DNA of 64,000 nucleotides from Candidatus Obscuribacter sp. (GTDB lineage Bacteria > Cyanobacteriota > Vampirovibrionia > Obscuribacterales > Obscuribacteraceae). Location: contig JADJQZ010000001.1 of the NCBI GenBank assembly GCA_016712465.1, forward strand, positions 3,782,001-3,846,000, written 5' to 3'. Under the pieces are notes generated by a model. It was not told where the DNA came from and ran no database searches. It worked only from the letters and a program-made list of their open reading frames with translations. Shown here piece after piece: positions 34,686 through 43,324 of the stretch (position 1 is the first letter of the stretch; the number at the start of each line of letters is the position of its first letter). The position numbers were made by a program, and so were the translations under genes.

Positions 34686-36095
34686 TTGGCTGAGTTTCAA
34701 CTTTCCATCGTCTACGACCATGAACCTCAAAAACTGGGGTTCTACTGCATGCTGGGCTTCGTGCCTATCTGGACCCTGGCTGCCCCCTTCATGCTGGGAG
34801 CCTTCTGCACTTATTTCATCATCCACCCTGAGTCTCTCACCAATCTGCCGTTACTTTTCATAGCCGGTCTGCTCTTCGGTCTTGCAGCTGTGACCGTAGC
34901 CGGTTTCCTGGTCACCGGTTTCTTTGAAGACAACCGCATTTTGATAACTGAAAACGGCATCTCCTTCCAACCGCTCTTCGCCACAGCCTTAAAGAGAAGG
35001 CGGCAAAGGGGCTGGAGCGAACTGGCAAAGATCTTCTTGCAGAGCTCGGAAGAGGCGGAAACCATCAACCTTGTCTTCAAAGACGGCGGCGGTGCCACCA
35101 TTGATACGGACAAGCTGAAGGCGGAAGACATGGAAAAACTACTCATGGCAGTGGAAGCCTTTGCCCGAGACGCTGAGAAAGACTCGAACCTGCTCAATTA
35201 TCAAGCCAACCTGCAAAACAAGAACAAGGGTCTGACCGGTCTTAGCTACACCGAACTTTTCGATGATGAACTGGCCCGCCGCTTTCACTCAACGGCCTTC
35301 GTGCCCCTTGAGCCGGGTTCCACCTTGCAGCAGGGTCGATTGAAAATCATCAGGCAAATGGCTTTCGGCGGCTTCTCCGCTATTTACTTAGCCCAGCAAG
35401 ACGAGGTGGAGACGGTGGTGCTGAAAGAAGCAGTGGTGCCAAACTCCACAGATCCCGCCCTGCGGGATAAAGCTATCGCTTACTTAAAAAACGAGGCGGG
35501 CATACTCTGCTCCTTAAGTCATCCGGACATAGCCCGGGTGCTCGACTTCTTTGTGGAGGACGACAGGCATTACCTCTTGCTTGAACACATCGCCGGTCAA
35601 GATCTCAGGCAGTTCATAAAACAAAACGGTCCCCAGTCAGAGGCCAGAGTGACAGCCTGGGCCAAAACTCTTTCCTCTATCCTCAATTACCTGCACGGGC
35701 AAAACCCGCCTGTGGTGCACCGAGATCTCACCCCGGACAATATCGTCCTGAAAAACGACGGCACCATAAAGCTCATCGATTTTGGTGCCGCCAACGAATT
35801 TCTTGGCACCGCCACCGGTACCCTTATCGGCAAACAAGCCTATATCGCCCCGGAGCAGTTAAGAGGTAAAACCAACCCGGCAAGCGACCTCTATGCCCTG
35901 GGCGGCACCCTGCACTTTCTATTGACCGGACAAGATCCGGTACCACTGGCCGTATCGAGACCCAAAGAGCTGGTGCCGGAAATTTCCCAGAGCCTGTCTG
36001 ATCTGGTCGGCCGACTGACGGCTTTTGAGAGCCGGGAACGAATTTCCGATGTGGCGGTCTTGCAAGCCGAGCTGGAAAAACTGGCGGTGCCTTGA
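34686..36095 (+). CDS. Membrane Ser/Thr protein kinase
   Basis: 469 residues from a TTG start with GAGGA 10 bases upstream. Two transmembrane helices lie at about residues 18-43 and 54-79, followed by a PH-like or linker region and a C-terminal kinase domain (about 215-465). The P-loop is atypical (MAFGGFSAIYLA), the ATP lysine is in VVLKEA, the catalytic loop is VHRDLTPDN and the metal motif is DFGAAN; the activation segment ends APEQ. Thr replaces the usual Lys after HRDL. The kinase faces the cytoplasm at its C-terminus, unlike PknB types where it is N-terminal. The stop overlaps the next gene. Confidence 0.9.
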   Translation: MAEFQLSIVYDHEPQKLGFYCMLGFVPIWTLAAPFMLGAFCTYFIIHPESLTNLPLLFIAGLLFGLAAVTVAGFLVTGFFEDNRILITENGISFQPLFATALKRRRQRGWSELAKIFLQSSEEAETINLVFKDGGGATIDTDKLKAEDMEKLLMAVEAFARDAEKDSNLLNYQANLQNKNKGLTGLSYTELFDDELARRFHSTAFVPLEPGSTLQQGRLKIIRQMAFGGFSAIYLAQQDEVETVVLKEAVVPNSTDPALRDKAIAYLKNEAGILCSLSHPDIARVLDFFVEDDRHYLLLEHIAGQDLRQFIKQNGPQSEARVTAWAKTLSSILNYLHGQNPPVVHRDLTPDNIVLKNDGTIKLIDFGAANEFLGTATGTLIGKQAYIAPEQLRGKTNPASDLYALGGTLHFLLTGQDPVPLAVSRPKELVPEISQSLSDLVGRLTAFESRERISDVAVLQAELEKLAVP

Positions 36096-38419
36096 TGGAA
36101 GATGAAGAGCAACTGCAAAGCCAATTCGCCTCCCCACTCAAGGTTAAGACACGCCTGGTGGAAATGCCGGAGGAGCTAAATGCACAGCCCGCTTTAGAGG
36201 CAGAATCGGGATTATCCGTCAGTACCGGGCCAAGCCTAAACAGATTGCCCGATGAACCACAGATAAAAACAGAAGAAGAAAAAGAAGAAGAAGAATTGCC
36301 GGTGCTGAAGCAAACCCTGGCTTTCATGCTAGCACTGGTTATCACAATACCGCTGACCTTTAAAGCGATTCCGCCAGCCATGCTTATCTGCGGCTTTATT
36401 TGCGTCTTTCAGTATCTACAACACAGTTGGTTCAAAAGCCTGGAACATAAGTCGCTCAGACTTTTCGGAATGCCCTTAACTATGATGAACGGCAGCAGTT
36501 TCAGTCCCTTCCTTTTCTATCCCATCCTGGCCGGCAGCCTGGCCTGGTACCTCTGGACTGGGTACCAATTTGCTGCGGCAGGGGCCGTCATCTCTTTACT
36601 CGCTAACGGCGTACTTATCTACAGATATGCAAATTGGCTGATTGTCAGCCCCGGCCTGACGGCCGAATTGATGGAGAAAGCCGACGGCAAAGACACGCCC
36701 CTCAATGCCTTCACTACTTACGTTGTCACCTATTTAAGCTCGGGGCTGACTCTGGCGGCTCTATTTTCCATCCATCAACCTGGTCTGGCCGCCCTCACCC
36801 TGGTGCTGGCCATGCTCGCCTATAGCCTGCTCACAGCCCAAGTAGACCGGTGCATGAATCGCGGTGAGATACTGGGTCGCGCCCTCAAAAAAACAGCTAA
36901 AGAGAAACCGCGGACCATCGCCTACCGCCCCCTGGCCGGTCTGGAGAAGTGGTTCCGGGCGCGCTTTACCAGTGAAGGACGGGGCAGCCACTGGAAGCTC
37001 CTTCTTTTGCTTGTTGTCACCCTCACTCTCATTCTCCTCGATCCAGGCAAGCAGATGAGCGAGCTGATCGTAGCTTTGACGGCAAACGGTGCCGCCCCGC
37101 AGGGCAGTGGCACCGCTGCCGGTGCGGTCGCTGCAGCCGGTTCCATAGACTGGAAGCACCTCTTTGTCTCAACTTTTGCCTGCACCGCTGTCGGCACCTT
37201 ACTTGCTTACCTGACCATGTTGCTGCGCTTTCCCCGGGCGCTTCTAAGTTGCAGCCAGGGTCTCGGCTATCGCTTCTCCAGATTGAGCGGTAAGAAAACC
37301 AAATTCCTACCCTGGAATCAGATCACCCATATAGGCATAGAGAAAAAGAAGGGCAGCACTTCCCACAAGGACGACAACCTGATTTTTAAGACGGGCCAAA
37401 AGAACCTCTCCTTAAAGCTTAGTGGCTTTGAAACGGCCGATGACAGAGAAGCCTTGCTTGCCGAAATCGAGAAGTACGCCCCCCGTGTACCAAGAGATCC
37501 GGAAGTAGCGGAATACTTGTCTAAGCCCCCGGACCGAAGTTATACGGAACTCTGGCTGCAAGCTCTCTCGGCGCCGCCCAAGCGAGAGCGATTGAAGCCG
37601 CTTTTCAAAGATGCCCTATTGCAAAACGGCCGCTTTCAGGTAAGAGAGGAACTTGGTTCAGGCGGTCAGGGCTTTGCCTACCTGGCAACGGATAGAGATG
37701 GGCGCCATGTAGTTCTAAAGGAATTTGTTTTGCCCATTTATGTAGATATTCAAGCCAGGAAGAAGGCCCTGGAGCGCTTCGAAAACGAAGCCCGCCTCTT
37801 ATCGAAGCTGGACCACCCTCAAGTGGTGAAACTACAGCACTTCTTCGTGGAAGACCACCGGGCCTACCTGGTGCTCGAACATATCGACGGCAAAAGCCTG
37901 CGCCAACTGGTGAACGAAAGGGGCGCCTTCAGCCAGGCGGAGGTGCAAGAACTGGCCTTGAAAATGTGCGAAATTCTCAAATACCTGCATGGTCTTACAC
38001 CGCCCCTGGTGCACCGCGATTTCACGCCCGACAATCTCATCTTAGACAGAGAGGGCAATCTCAAACTAATAGATTTCAACGTAGCCCAGGAAATGCAGGA
38101 GGCTACTACTGGTACCGTTGTGGGCAAGCAGTCTTACTTGCCGCCCGAACAGTTTCGCGGACAGGCCTGCCCGGCCTCGGATCTTTATGCCATGGGAGCA
38201 ACCGTTTTCTTTCTATTGACTGGTAAGGACCCCACACCAATATCCACCATAAGGCTCCAGGAAGAGGCAGCAGAAGGGCAAAACTTTCAGGAGTTATTCT
38301 GCGCCCTTCTGAAACAGTTGACCGACATGGAGCCGGGTAGACGACCCAGTAGTGAAGCCGTAAGCAAACTACTTGCGGAAGGAAGAACTACGGAATCTTC
38401 TCCAGCCGACCTATCTTGA
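36095..38419 (+). CDS. Large multi-pass membrane Ser/Thr kinase with DFN motif
   Basis: 774 residues from the ATG at 36095, which overlaps the preceding stop (TGATG). An acidic N-terminus is followed by about seven hydrophobic helices in residues 75-390, then a soluble linker and a C-terminal kinase domain from about 515. Motifs: LGSGGQGFAYLA (P-loop), VVLKEF (Lys), VHRDFTPDN (catalytic loop), LIDFNVAQ (metal motif), SYLPPEQ. Gly of DFG is replaced by Asn and, as in the upstream kinase, Thr follows HRD-Phe. Aspartates are retained, so activity is plausible. The two kinases look like paralogues that could act together. Confidence 0.88.
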   Translation: MEDEEQLQSQFASPLKVKTRLVEMPEELNAQPALEAESGLSVSTGPSLNRLPDEPQIKTEEEKEEEELPVLKQTLAFMLALVITIPLTFKAIPPAMLICGFICVFQYLQHSWFKSLEHKSLRLFGMPLTMMNGSSFSPFLFYPILAGSLAWYLWTGYQFAAAGAVISLLANGVLIYRYANWLIVSPGLTAELMEKADGKDTPLNAFTTYVVTYLSSGLTLAALFSIHQPGLAALTLVLAMLAYSLLTAQVDRCMNRGEILGRALKKTAKEKPRTIAYRPLAGLEKWFRARFTSEGRGSHWKLLLLLVVTLTLILLDPGKQMSELIVALTANGAAPQGSGTAAGAVAAAGSIDWKHLFVSTFACTAVGTLLAYLTMLLRFPRALLSCSQGLGYRFSRLSGKKTKFLPWNQITHIGIEKKKGSTSHKDDNLIFKTGQKNLSLKLSGFETADDREALLAEIEKYAPRVPRDPEVAEYLSKPPDRSYTELWLQALSAPPKRERLKPLFKDALLQNGRFQVREELGSGGQGFAYLATDRDGRHVVLKEFVLPIYVDIQARKKALERFENEARLLSKLDHPQVVKLQHFFVEDHRAYLVLEHIDGKSLRQLVNERGAFSQAEVQELALKMCEILKYLHGLTPPLVHRDFTPDNLILDREGNLKLIDFNVAQEMQEATTGTVVGKQSYLPPEQFRGQACPASDLYAMGATVFFLLTGKDPTPISTIRLQEEAAEGQNFQELFCALLKQLTDMEPGRRPSSEAVSKLLAEGRTTESSPADLS

Positions 38420-39166
38420 GAAACCAGAGATAAGGCCGGCGCAAGCAAATTCAACACCGCTCAAATCATCTTTCGCCTCAACCGCCTCTCTAACCTGAGA
38501 GATGGTATTACCAATTATGGTACTGACATTGTCGTAATCCAAAGCACTGTCAGCAGAAAAGAAAAATTCCACGGCACTGGAAGTACCTCTGGAGATGACT
38601 CTAGCCCGGCAGTTCAACCTGCGCGGATAGAGGCGGGAGACCTTTATGCCGAGCGGGTTTTGTACATACCATAGCTCCAGGAAAATCTCTTTGCGACTGA
38701 AATCGACCGCCTTCATCTGCCAGTGGGCAGCCCGCAAGTCAGGAAGCTTTATCACAAGTCCCGGCAATACTTCACTGAGCCTCTGCCACAACTGCGGCTG
38801 AACCAGCGCATACTTTTCCAGACGAGGGCAATTCAAATAAGTCGTCAATCTGAGCTTCTCGTCGCTAAGCAAACCATTTTTTCTCAGGCGCCATGATGAG
38901 AGATGGGGCGCCAGGGGAGCCAGGATCACCAGGCCCATGTAGGCCAAAAACAGACCGTAACTGAGTAGCCGGCATAGGCGCGGGTGATAATGAGTTAAAT
39001 CGTGAAAAAAACCAAAGAGGCGCGGATGCAGATTAGGATGCATGAGCACATGGGTGCTGAAAGTGGCCAGCAAAATAATAAGCACCAGAAAGAAGATCGG
39101 TGACAGCAAAAGCCACTTTGAGCGAGGCTGCCTCAGTTTCAATTTGCGGCTCTGGAGAATTGGCAT
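38411..39166 (-). CDS. Two-helix membrane protein of unknown function
   Basis: 251 residues. A basic N-terminus precedes two transmembrane helices (about residues 19-42 and 66-88), separated by a His/Pro-rich loop (HPNLHPRLFGFFHDLTHYHP). The C-terminal 160 residues appear soluble, with strands and a short arginine-rich segment (RLYPRRLNCRARVISRG). I do not recognise a family. It overlaps the end of the convergent kinase gene by 9 bases. Confidence 0.6.
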   Translation of the reverse strand: MPILQSRKLKLRQPRSKWLLLSPIFFLVLIILLATFSTHVLMHPNLHPRLFGFFHDLTHYHPRLCRLLSYGLFLAYMGLVILAPLAPHLSSWRLRKNGLLSDEKLRLTTYLNCPRLEKYALVQPQLWQRLSEVLPGLVIKLPDLRAAHWQMKAVDFSRKEIFLELWYVQNPLGIKVSRLYPRRLNCRARVISRGTSSAVEFFFSADSALDYDNVSTIIGNTISQVREAVEAKDDLSGVEFACAGLISGFSR

Positions 39167-39302
39167 TGGTCGTCAACTTGAAGCTAATAAATCTAATCAT
39201 CCTCCTCCCCAAAGCAGAGAGTCGAAAAATACAGCTATACTTAAGGTTGCCAAGAGGCGCTGCCGGCAATTCAGGCACTAGCCGTCCCCAGATACAAAAA
39301 GA

Positions 39303-39332
39303 AAAAGGCTGGTCCATTGGACCAACCCTTTT
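39303..39332 (-). terminator. Rho-independent terminator of tuf
   Basis: On the minus strand a stem of about 11 pairs, including TGGTCC/GGACCA and flanking G-C pairs, is followed by TTTTTCTTTTT. It begins about 20 bases after the tuf stop, the expected place for the end of the tRNA-tuf transcript. A mirror A/T-rich flank means it could also act weakly on the plus strand. Confidence 0.88.
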
Positions 39333-39354
39333 CAATTGCTTTTGAAGCTGCCTA

Positions 39355-40539
39355 TTAGGCGATGATGCTGGCTACAACACCGGCGCCTACGGTACGACCG
39401 CCTTCGCGGATAGCGAATCTCATACCTTCTTCAACGGCTACGGGCTGGATGAGCTCGACGTCCATAGCAACGTTGTCACCAGGCATAACCATCTCAACGC
39501 CGGCAGGCAAAGTGATGGAGCCGGTCACGTCAGTTGTACGGATGTAGAACTGCGGTCTGTAACCAGGGAAGAACGGAGTGTGACGACCACCTTCTTCTTT
39601 GGAGAGGACGTATACCTCAGCCTTGAATTTGGTGTGGGGTTTGATGGAACCAGGCTTGGCGAGCACTTGACCGCGCTCGATCATGGTCTTATCGATACCG
39701 CGCAGGAGGATACCGACGTTGTCGCCGGCGATACCGGAATCCAATGTCTTCTGGTACATCTCAACACCGGTAACGGTGGTTTTGCGGGTCTCTTGCAGAC
39801 CAACGATTTCTACTTCTTCGCCGACTTTGATTTGTCCGCGCTCGATACGGCCGGTGGCAACGGTACCACGACCGGTGATGGAGAATACGTCTTCAACAGC
39901 GAGCAAGAACGGTTTGTCGATATCGCGCTCGGGGGTGGGGATGTATTCGTCTACGGCTTTCATCAGTTCGAGAACGGCTTTCTCAGCAGCAGCGTCTCCT
40001 TCGAGACACTTGAGAGCGGAACCGCGGATGAAAGGAATCTTGTCGCCGGGGAAGTTGTATTTGTCGAGAAGTTCGCGAGCTTCCATTTCGACGAGGTCCA
40101 GAAGTTCCGGATCGTCAACCATGTCGCACTTGTTCAGGAATACAACGATGTGGGGTACGCCTACCTGACGGGCGAGCAGGATGTGCTCACGGGTCTGGGG
40201 CATAGGACCATCTGAAGCGGAGATTACGAGAATCGCACCGTCCATCTGGGCAGCGCCGGTAATCATGTTTTTGATGTAGTCGGCGTGTCCGGGGCAGTCT
40301 ACGTGGCTGTAGTGACGAGTGTCGGTTTCATATTCCACGTGGGCGGTGTTAATCGTGATACCGCGAGCTTTCTCTTCGGGAGCAGCATCGATCTCATCGT
40401 ACTTCTTGGCTTTTGCCTGACCTGTTTTAGACAGGGTCAAGGTAATAGCGGCTGTGAGCGATGTTTTGCCATGATCAACGTGCCCGATCGTTCCAACGTT
40501 CACGTTTGGCTTGTTGCGTTCAAACTTTTGACGGGCCAT
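39355..40539 (-). CDS. tuf: Translation elongation factor EF-Tu
   Basis: 394 residues. It delivers aminoacyl-tRNA to the ribosome. GTP-binding motifs are GHVDHGKTSLTAAI (P-loop), RGITINTAHVEYET (switch I), DCPGHADYIKNM (switch II) and NKCDMVD. Domains 2 and 3 are complete, with RTVGAGVVASIIA at the end. Three tRNA genes precede it on the same strand and were probably transcribed with it. It is not next to rpsJ or fusA, so the str-type operon is split. Confidence 0.99.
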   Translation of the reverse strand: MARQKFERNKPNVNVGTIGHVDHGKTSLTAAITLTLSKTGQAKAKKYDEIDAAPEEKARGITINTAHVEYETDTRHYSHVDCPGHADYIKNMITGAAQMDGAILVISASDGPMPQTREHILLARQVGVPHIVVFLNKCDMVDDPELLDLVEMEARELLDKYNFPGDKIPFIRGSALKCLEGDAAAEKAVLELMKAVDEYIPTPERDIDKPFLLAVEDVFSITGRGTVATGRIERGQIKVGEEVEIVGLQETRKTTVTGVEMYQKTLDSGIAGDNVGILLRGIDKTMIERGQVLAKPGSIKPHTKFKAEVYVLSKEEGGRHTPFFPGYRPQFYIRTTDVTGSITLPAGVEMVMPGDNVAMDVELIQPVAVEEGMRFAIREGGRTVGAGVVASIIA

Positions 40540-40615
40540 CCTCTTCTACTCTCCTTACTTAACTCGTGTTGCTGACTTGGATCTCTTGACTTAGATAAGT
40601 CCCTTGGTTTGAAAA

Positions 40616-40690
40616 TGGAGCCCATGACGAGATTTGAACTCGTGACCTCCCCCTTACCAAGGGGGTGCACTACCACTGTGCTACATGGGC
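40616..40690 (-). tRNA. tRNA-Thr (anticodon GGT)
   Basis: 75 bases including an encoded CCA (40618-40616). The acceptor stem is GCCCATG/CATGGGC and the anticodon loop TTGGTAA is closed by CCCCC/GGGGG, giving anticodon GGT. The T arm has GTTCAAATC. It lies 76 bases upstream of tuf, the position of thrT in E. coli. Unlike the two tRNAs upstream, it has its CCA encoded. Confidence 0.95.
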
Positions 40691-40779
40691 GCGCCCCTAA
40701 TTATCAAACGACTTTCGCTAAGTCTGATGATCCCCCTATTTTTCTTTAGCGTTGTTGTCGCCTGGGACAACCCTCTTTG

Positions 40780-40808
40780 AAGGATCTCACTTTTTCTGAG
40801 AGATCCTT
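40780..40808 (-). other. Hairpin between tRNA-Tyr and tRNA-Thr(GGT)
   Basis: AAGGATCTC (40780-40788) pairs perfectly with GAGATCCTT (40800-40808) around an 11-base loop. No U-run follows on the minus strand, so it is not a classical terminator; a processing or attenuation structure in the tRNA-tuf transcript is possible. The 172-base spacer holds no tRNA; E. coli has glyT at this place. Confidence 0.5.
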
Positions 40809-40862
40809 CTCAGATTTCGGTTTCCTTTTGCCTAAAAGCCGGTTGCTCTAAGCAAAAAAGTT

Positions 40863-40945
40863 TGGGCGGAGCTGGATTCGAACCAGCGTAGGCTTGCGCC
40901 AACGAGTTTACAGCCCGTCTCCTTTAGCCACTCGGACATCCGCCC
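40863..40945 (-). tRNA. tRNA-Tyr (anticodon GTA)
   Basis: 83 bases, class II with a long variable arm. The acceptor stem is GGGCGGA/TCCGCCC, the anticodon loop CTGTAAA gives GTA, and the T arm has GGTTCGAATCC. No CCA is encoded, so the tRNA needs the CCA-adding enzyme. It is 4 bases from the next tRNA. Confidence 0.96.
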
Positions 40946-40949
40946 ACAA

Positions 40950-41021
40950 AGCCGGTGATGGGATTCGAACCCGCAACCTACGGTTTACAAAACCGTTGCT
41001 CTACCGTTGAGCTACACCGGC
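40950..41021 (-). tRNA. tRNA-Thr (anticodon TGT)
   Basis: 72 bases without CCA. The acceptor stem is GCCGGTG/CACCGGC, the D arm has GTAGCTCAACGGTAGAGC, the anticodon loop TTTGTAA closed by ACGGT/ACCGT gives TGT, and the T arm has GGGTTCGAATCCC. It is first in the tRNA-tuf unit, corresponding to thrU in E. coli. Confidence 0.96.
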
Positions 41022-41060
41022 AAGCGCGCAAGGTCACCCATGCACGGACAAGAACTTAAG

Positions 41061-41090
41061 ATTCTACATACATGATTTTGTTCGTGTCAA
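41061..41090 (-). promoter_or_regulatory. Promoter of the tRNA-tuf operon
   Basis: On the minus strand, a consensus TTGACA (41090-41085) and TAGAAT (41066-41061) are separated by 18 bases, 39 bases before the tRNA-Thr(TGT) gene. It is the best sigma-70-like match I found in the window and fits a strongly expressed stable-RNA operon. Nothing else is seen in 41022-41169. Confidence 0.8.
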
Positions 41091-41169
41091 ACAAACGCCT
41101 CGGCATTGCTCAATCTCGCTACAGGAACTTAATATAATTTTTGTAACGAAGCTTCGCTTTGAAACCGGC

Positions 41170-42957
41170 TCAGGCTTTGACGTTCTGTCTGACAATCTCG
41201 TAGAACACCACGCCAGCCGCCACTGAGGCATTGAGAGACTGTACTTGCCCGGCCATGGGAATCTTCACCAGCATGTCGCAATGCTCAGCCACCAGCCTGC
41301 TGATACCGTCTCCTTCAGAGCCGATGACGAGAGCAAGCGGGCGTTTCAGGTCGGACTTAAATAGATCTTCCGCCCCTTCAAGACTCAAGCCGGCCACCCA
41401 GAAGCCCCTGTCTTTAAGCTTTTCAAGTGTGGCAACGATGTTGGTGATGCGCACCACTGTCATGGAAGCAAGAGCGCCGGCACTTACCTTGGCTACGGTG
41501 GAAGTCAAACCGGCAGACCGTCTCTGCGGTAGAAGGATGGCCTTAACGCCGGCGGCGTCGGCACTTCTGATGATAGCGCCGATATTATGCGGGTCTTCGA
41601 TGCCATCGAGAATGGCGATGGAATAGCCGTCCATACTCTCGCCCCGCGCTTCGTACTCAGCCTTCACTGCATCCAGTTTGTCGAGAAAATCAGGAAGCTC
41701 TACAAACTCGCTGGCGGCCATCTGGGCCACTACGCCTTGATGCTTATCGCGATCACCTATAAGTGTAGAGAGCTTGCCTTTATCGCAAACCACGGTGGGA
41801 ATGCCGTTGTCTTTGGCCAGAGCGACGATTTTATCGAGACGCCTGTCGGGATCCGTATCTTTAGCGATAAAAATCTTGTTGACGGGAGCAGAGCCGCGCT
41901 CAAGAAAAGCGACCACGGAATTTCTTCCGTAGACAAACTCGGCATCAACTTCCGCCTGGTCGAGCACTGGCAGTTCAGTCACGGCATGGCTGCCGTAACG
42001 CCCGACGCGAGTGCGCTCCGGCGGCGCTTCCTCATCGAACTGACCGAGGTCTTCGGCGCCGCGCTCTCTCGGGCGGAACTGTCTTTCACCACGATCAAAT
42101 CCACTACTACCACCCTCCCGGGAGCGAGTGGAAAAGCGACCACGTTCACCGCCTTCTTCCGAACGAGGACGGCTGTAGGGGCGCCTTTCGCCACCTTCCT
42201 CCGAACGGGGACGGCTGTAAGAGCGTTTTTCACCACCCTCTTCCGAACGGGGACGGCTGTAGGGGCGCCTTTCGCCGCCACTACCACCCTCTTGCGAGCG
42301 AGGTCTGGAGTAAGTGCGCTTGCGGTCTTCATAGCCGCCGCCACCTTCTTCCGAGCGAGGTCTGGAGTAAGTGCGCTTGCGATCTTCATAGCCGCCGCCA
42401 CCTTCTTCCGAGCGCGGTCTGGAGTAGGTGCGCTTGCGGTCTTCATAGCCGCCGCCGCCTTCTTCCGAGCGCGGTCTGGAGTACGTGCGCTTGCGATCTT
42501 CATAGCCGCCGCCGCCTTCTTCCGAACGAGGTCTGGAGTAGGTGCGCTTGCGATCTTCATAGCCGCCGCCGCCTTCTTCCGAACGAGGTCTGGAGTAGGT
42601 GCGCTTACGATCTTCATAACCACCGCCTTCTTCAGAGCGGGGTCTCGAGTATGTACGCTTCTTATCTTCATAGCCGCCGCCCTCTTGCGAGCGGGGCCTT
42701 GCATAGCTGCGCTTCTTATCTTCATAGCCGCCGCCCTCTTGTGAGCGCGGTCTATCTTCCCGCTTGCTGCCGTAGGAGCGAGAACTAGAGCTTGCAGAGG
42801 AACCGGAGGAGCTTCTGGTTCTGCCGCCGCCTCTGCCGCTATCGCCCTGACCAAAACTCTTGCCGCGACTCTTGCCAAAACCTGCATTCGGCTTGCCCTT
42901 ACCCTGGCCCGATCTGGAACTACCGCCGCCCGAGGGTCTTTTGTTTCCCGTTTTCAT
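41170..42957 (-). CDS. rlmB: RlmB-type 23S rRNA 2'-O-methyltransferase with long RGG/RS-like repeat region
   Basis: 595 residues, about twice the usual length. The C-terminal 260 residues are a complete SpoU/TrmH methyltransferase: VYGRNSVVAFLERGSAPVNK (substrate domain), LDGIEDPHNIGAIIRSADAA (motif 1), LVIGSEGDGISRL (motif 2) and IPMAGQVQSLNASVAAGVVF (motif 3, knot). RlmB methylates G2251 of 23S rRNA. The N-terminal 330 residues are disordered and built from RPRSEEGG and GGGGYEDRKRTYS units rich in Arg, Gly, Ser, Glu and Tyr. The extension could bind RNA; close homologues such as TrmH or RlmH-like paralogues cannot be excluded for the core. Confidence 0.88.
   Translation of the reverse strand: MKTGNKRPSGGGSSRSGQGKGKPNAGFGKSRGKSFGQGDSGRGGGRTRSSSGSSASSSSRSYGSKREDRPRSQEGGGYEDKKRSYARPRSQEGGGYEDKKRTYSRPRSEEGGGYEDRKRTYSRPRSEEGGGGYEDRKRTYSRPRSEEGGGGYEDRKRTYSRPRSEEGGGGYEDRKRTYSRPRSEEGGGGYEDRKRTYSRPRSEEGGGGYEDRKRTYSRPRSQEGGSGGERRPYSRPRSEEGGEKRSYSRPRSEEGGERRPYSRPRSEEGGERGRFSTRSREGGSSGFDRGERQFRPRERGAEDLGQFDEEAPPERTRVGRYGSHAVTELPVLDQAEVDAEFVYGRNSVVAFLERGSAPVNKIFIAKDTDPDRRLDKIVALAKDNGIPTVVCDKGKLSTLIGDRDKHQGVVAQMAASEFVELPDFLDKLDAVKAEYEARGESMDGYSIAILDGIEDPHNIGAIIRSADAAGVKAILLPQRRSAGLTSTVAKVSAGALASMTVVRITNIVATLEKLKDRGFWVAGLSLEGAEDLFKSDLKRPLALVIGSEGDGISRLVAEHCDMLVKIPMAGQVQSLNASVAAGVVFYEIVRQNVKA
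42159..42756 (-). repeat. Tandem repeats coding for the RlmB N-terminal region
   Basis: About eight units of 54-57 bases encode RPRS(E/Q)EGGG(G)YED(R/K)KR(T/S)Y(S/A), followed by four shorter RPRSEEGGE units. Five successive long units give identical peptides. Differences between units are mostly synonymous third-base changes, so the peptide has been kept while the DNA drifted. Units keep the frame. Confidence 0.92.
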
Positions 42958-43042
42958 TTCAGTCCTTCTGTCTTTGCAAGCCGGGTGTACACCCGTAATT
43001 TATATCTCTAGCCCAAAATCTAGTATCGATGCGGATTTCACC

Positions 43043-43309
43043 ATGGACAGCCTATTTATCTTGGGGATAATCAGGGTATCTGGAGTGCTTATGCTATTCG
43101 ACGTCGTCTTTTTTGGCTTACCTCTCGTCCTCGCAGTTTGCCTGGGTGCACATGCCATTAGGGAAGCGGAGAGACGGTTTTGGCTACCGGCTTTCTCCTT
43201 TCTTGCCTATTGCCTGTTTTACCTGGCTGGAGGAAGAGACGTACTACTATATCTCACTTGCGCCCTGACCATGATGGGGGGCTGGGCAAGTTTCGGAATT
43301 GGACTGTAA
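43043..43309 (+). CDS. Small membrane protein
   Basis: 88 residues from the ATG at 43043. Three hydrophobic stretches (about residues 8-32, 46-60 and 68-86) are interrupted by charged AIREAERRF. A start further upstream would overlap rlmB and add unlikely sequence. No family is recognised. It is divergent from rlmB and ends 15 bases before the convergent HTH gene. Confidence 0.5.
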   Translation: MDSLFILGIIRVSGVLMLFDVVFFGLPLVLAVCLGAHAIREAERRFWLPAFSFLAYCLFYLAGGRDVLLYLTCALTMMGGWASFGIGL

Positions 43310-43324
43310 AAATTCTAAGCTTGG

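Noticed and set aside
40691..40862. Possible tRNA-Gly between tRNA-Tyr and tRNA-Thr
   Set aside because: Expected from E. coli synteny, but no acceptor-stem pair or T-arm sequence is present.
41587..42744. 385-codon plus-strand frame opposite rlmB
   Set aside because: It runs antisense to a complete methyltransferase gene, and its Ala/Phe/Thr repeats come from the reverse complement of the Arg/Gly repeats.
42159..42756. Possible CRISPR array
   Set aside because: The repeats are directly adjacent and encode an in-frame peptide repeat. There are no unique spacers and no cas genes.
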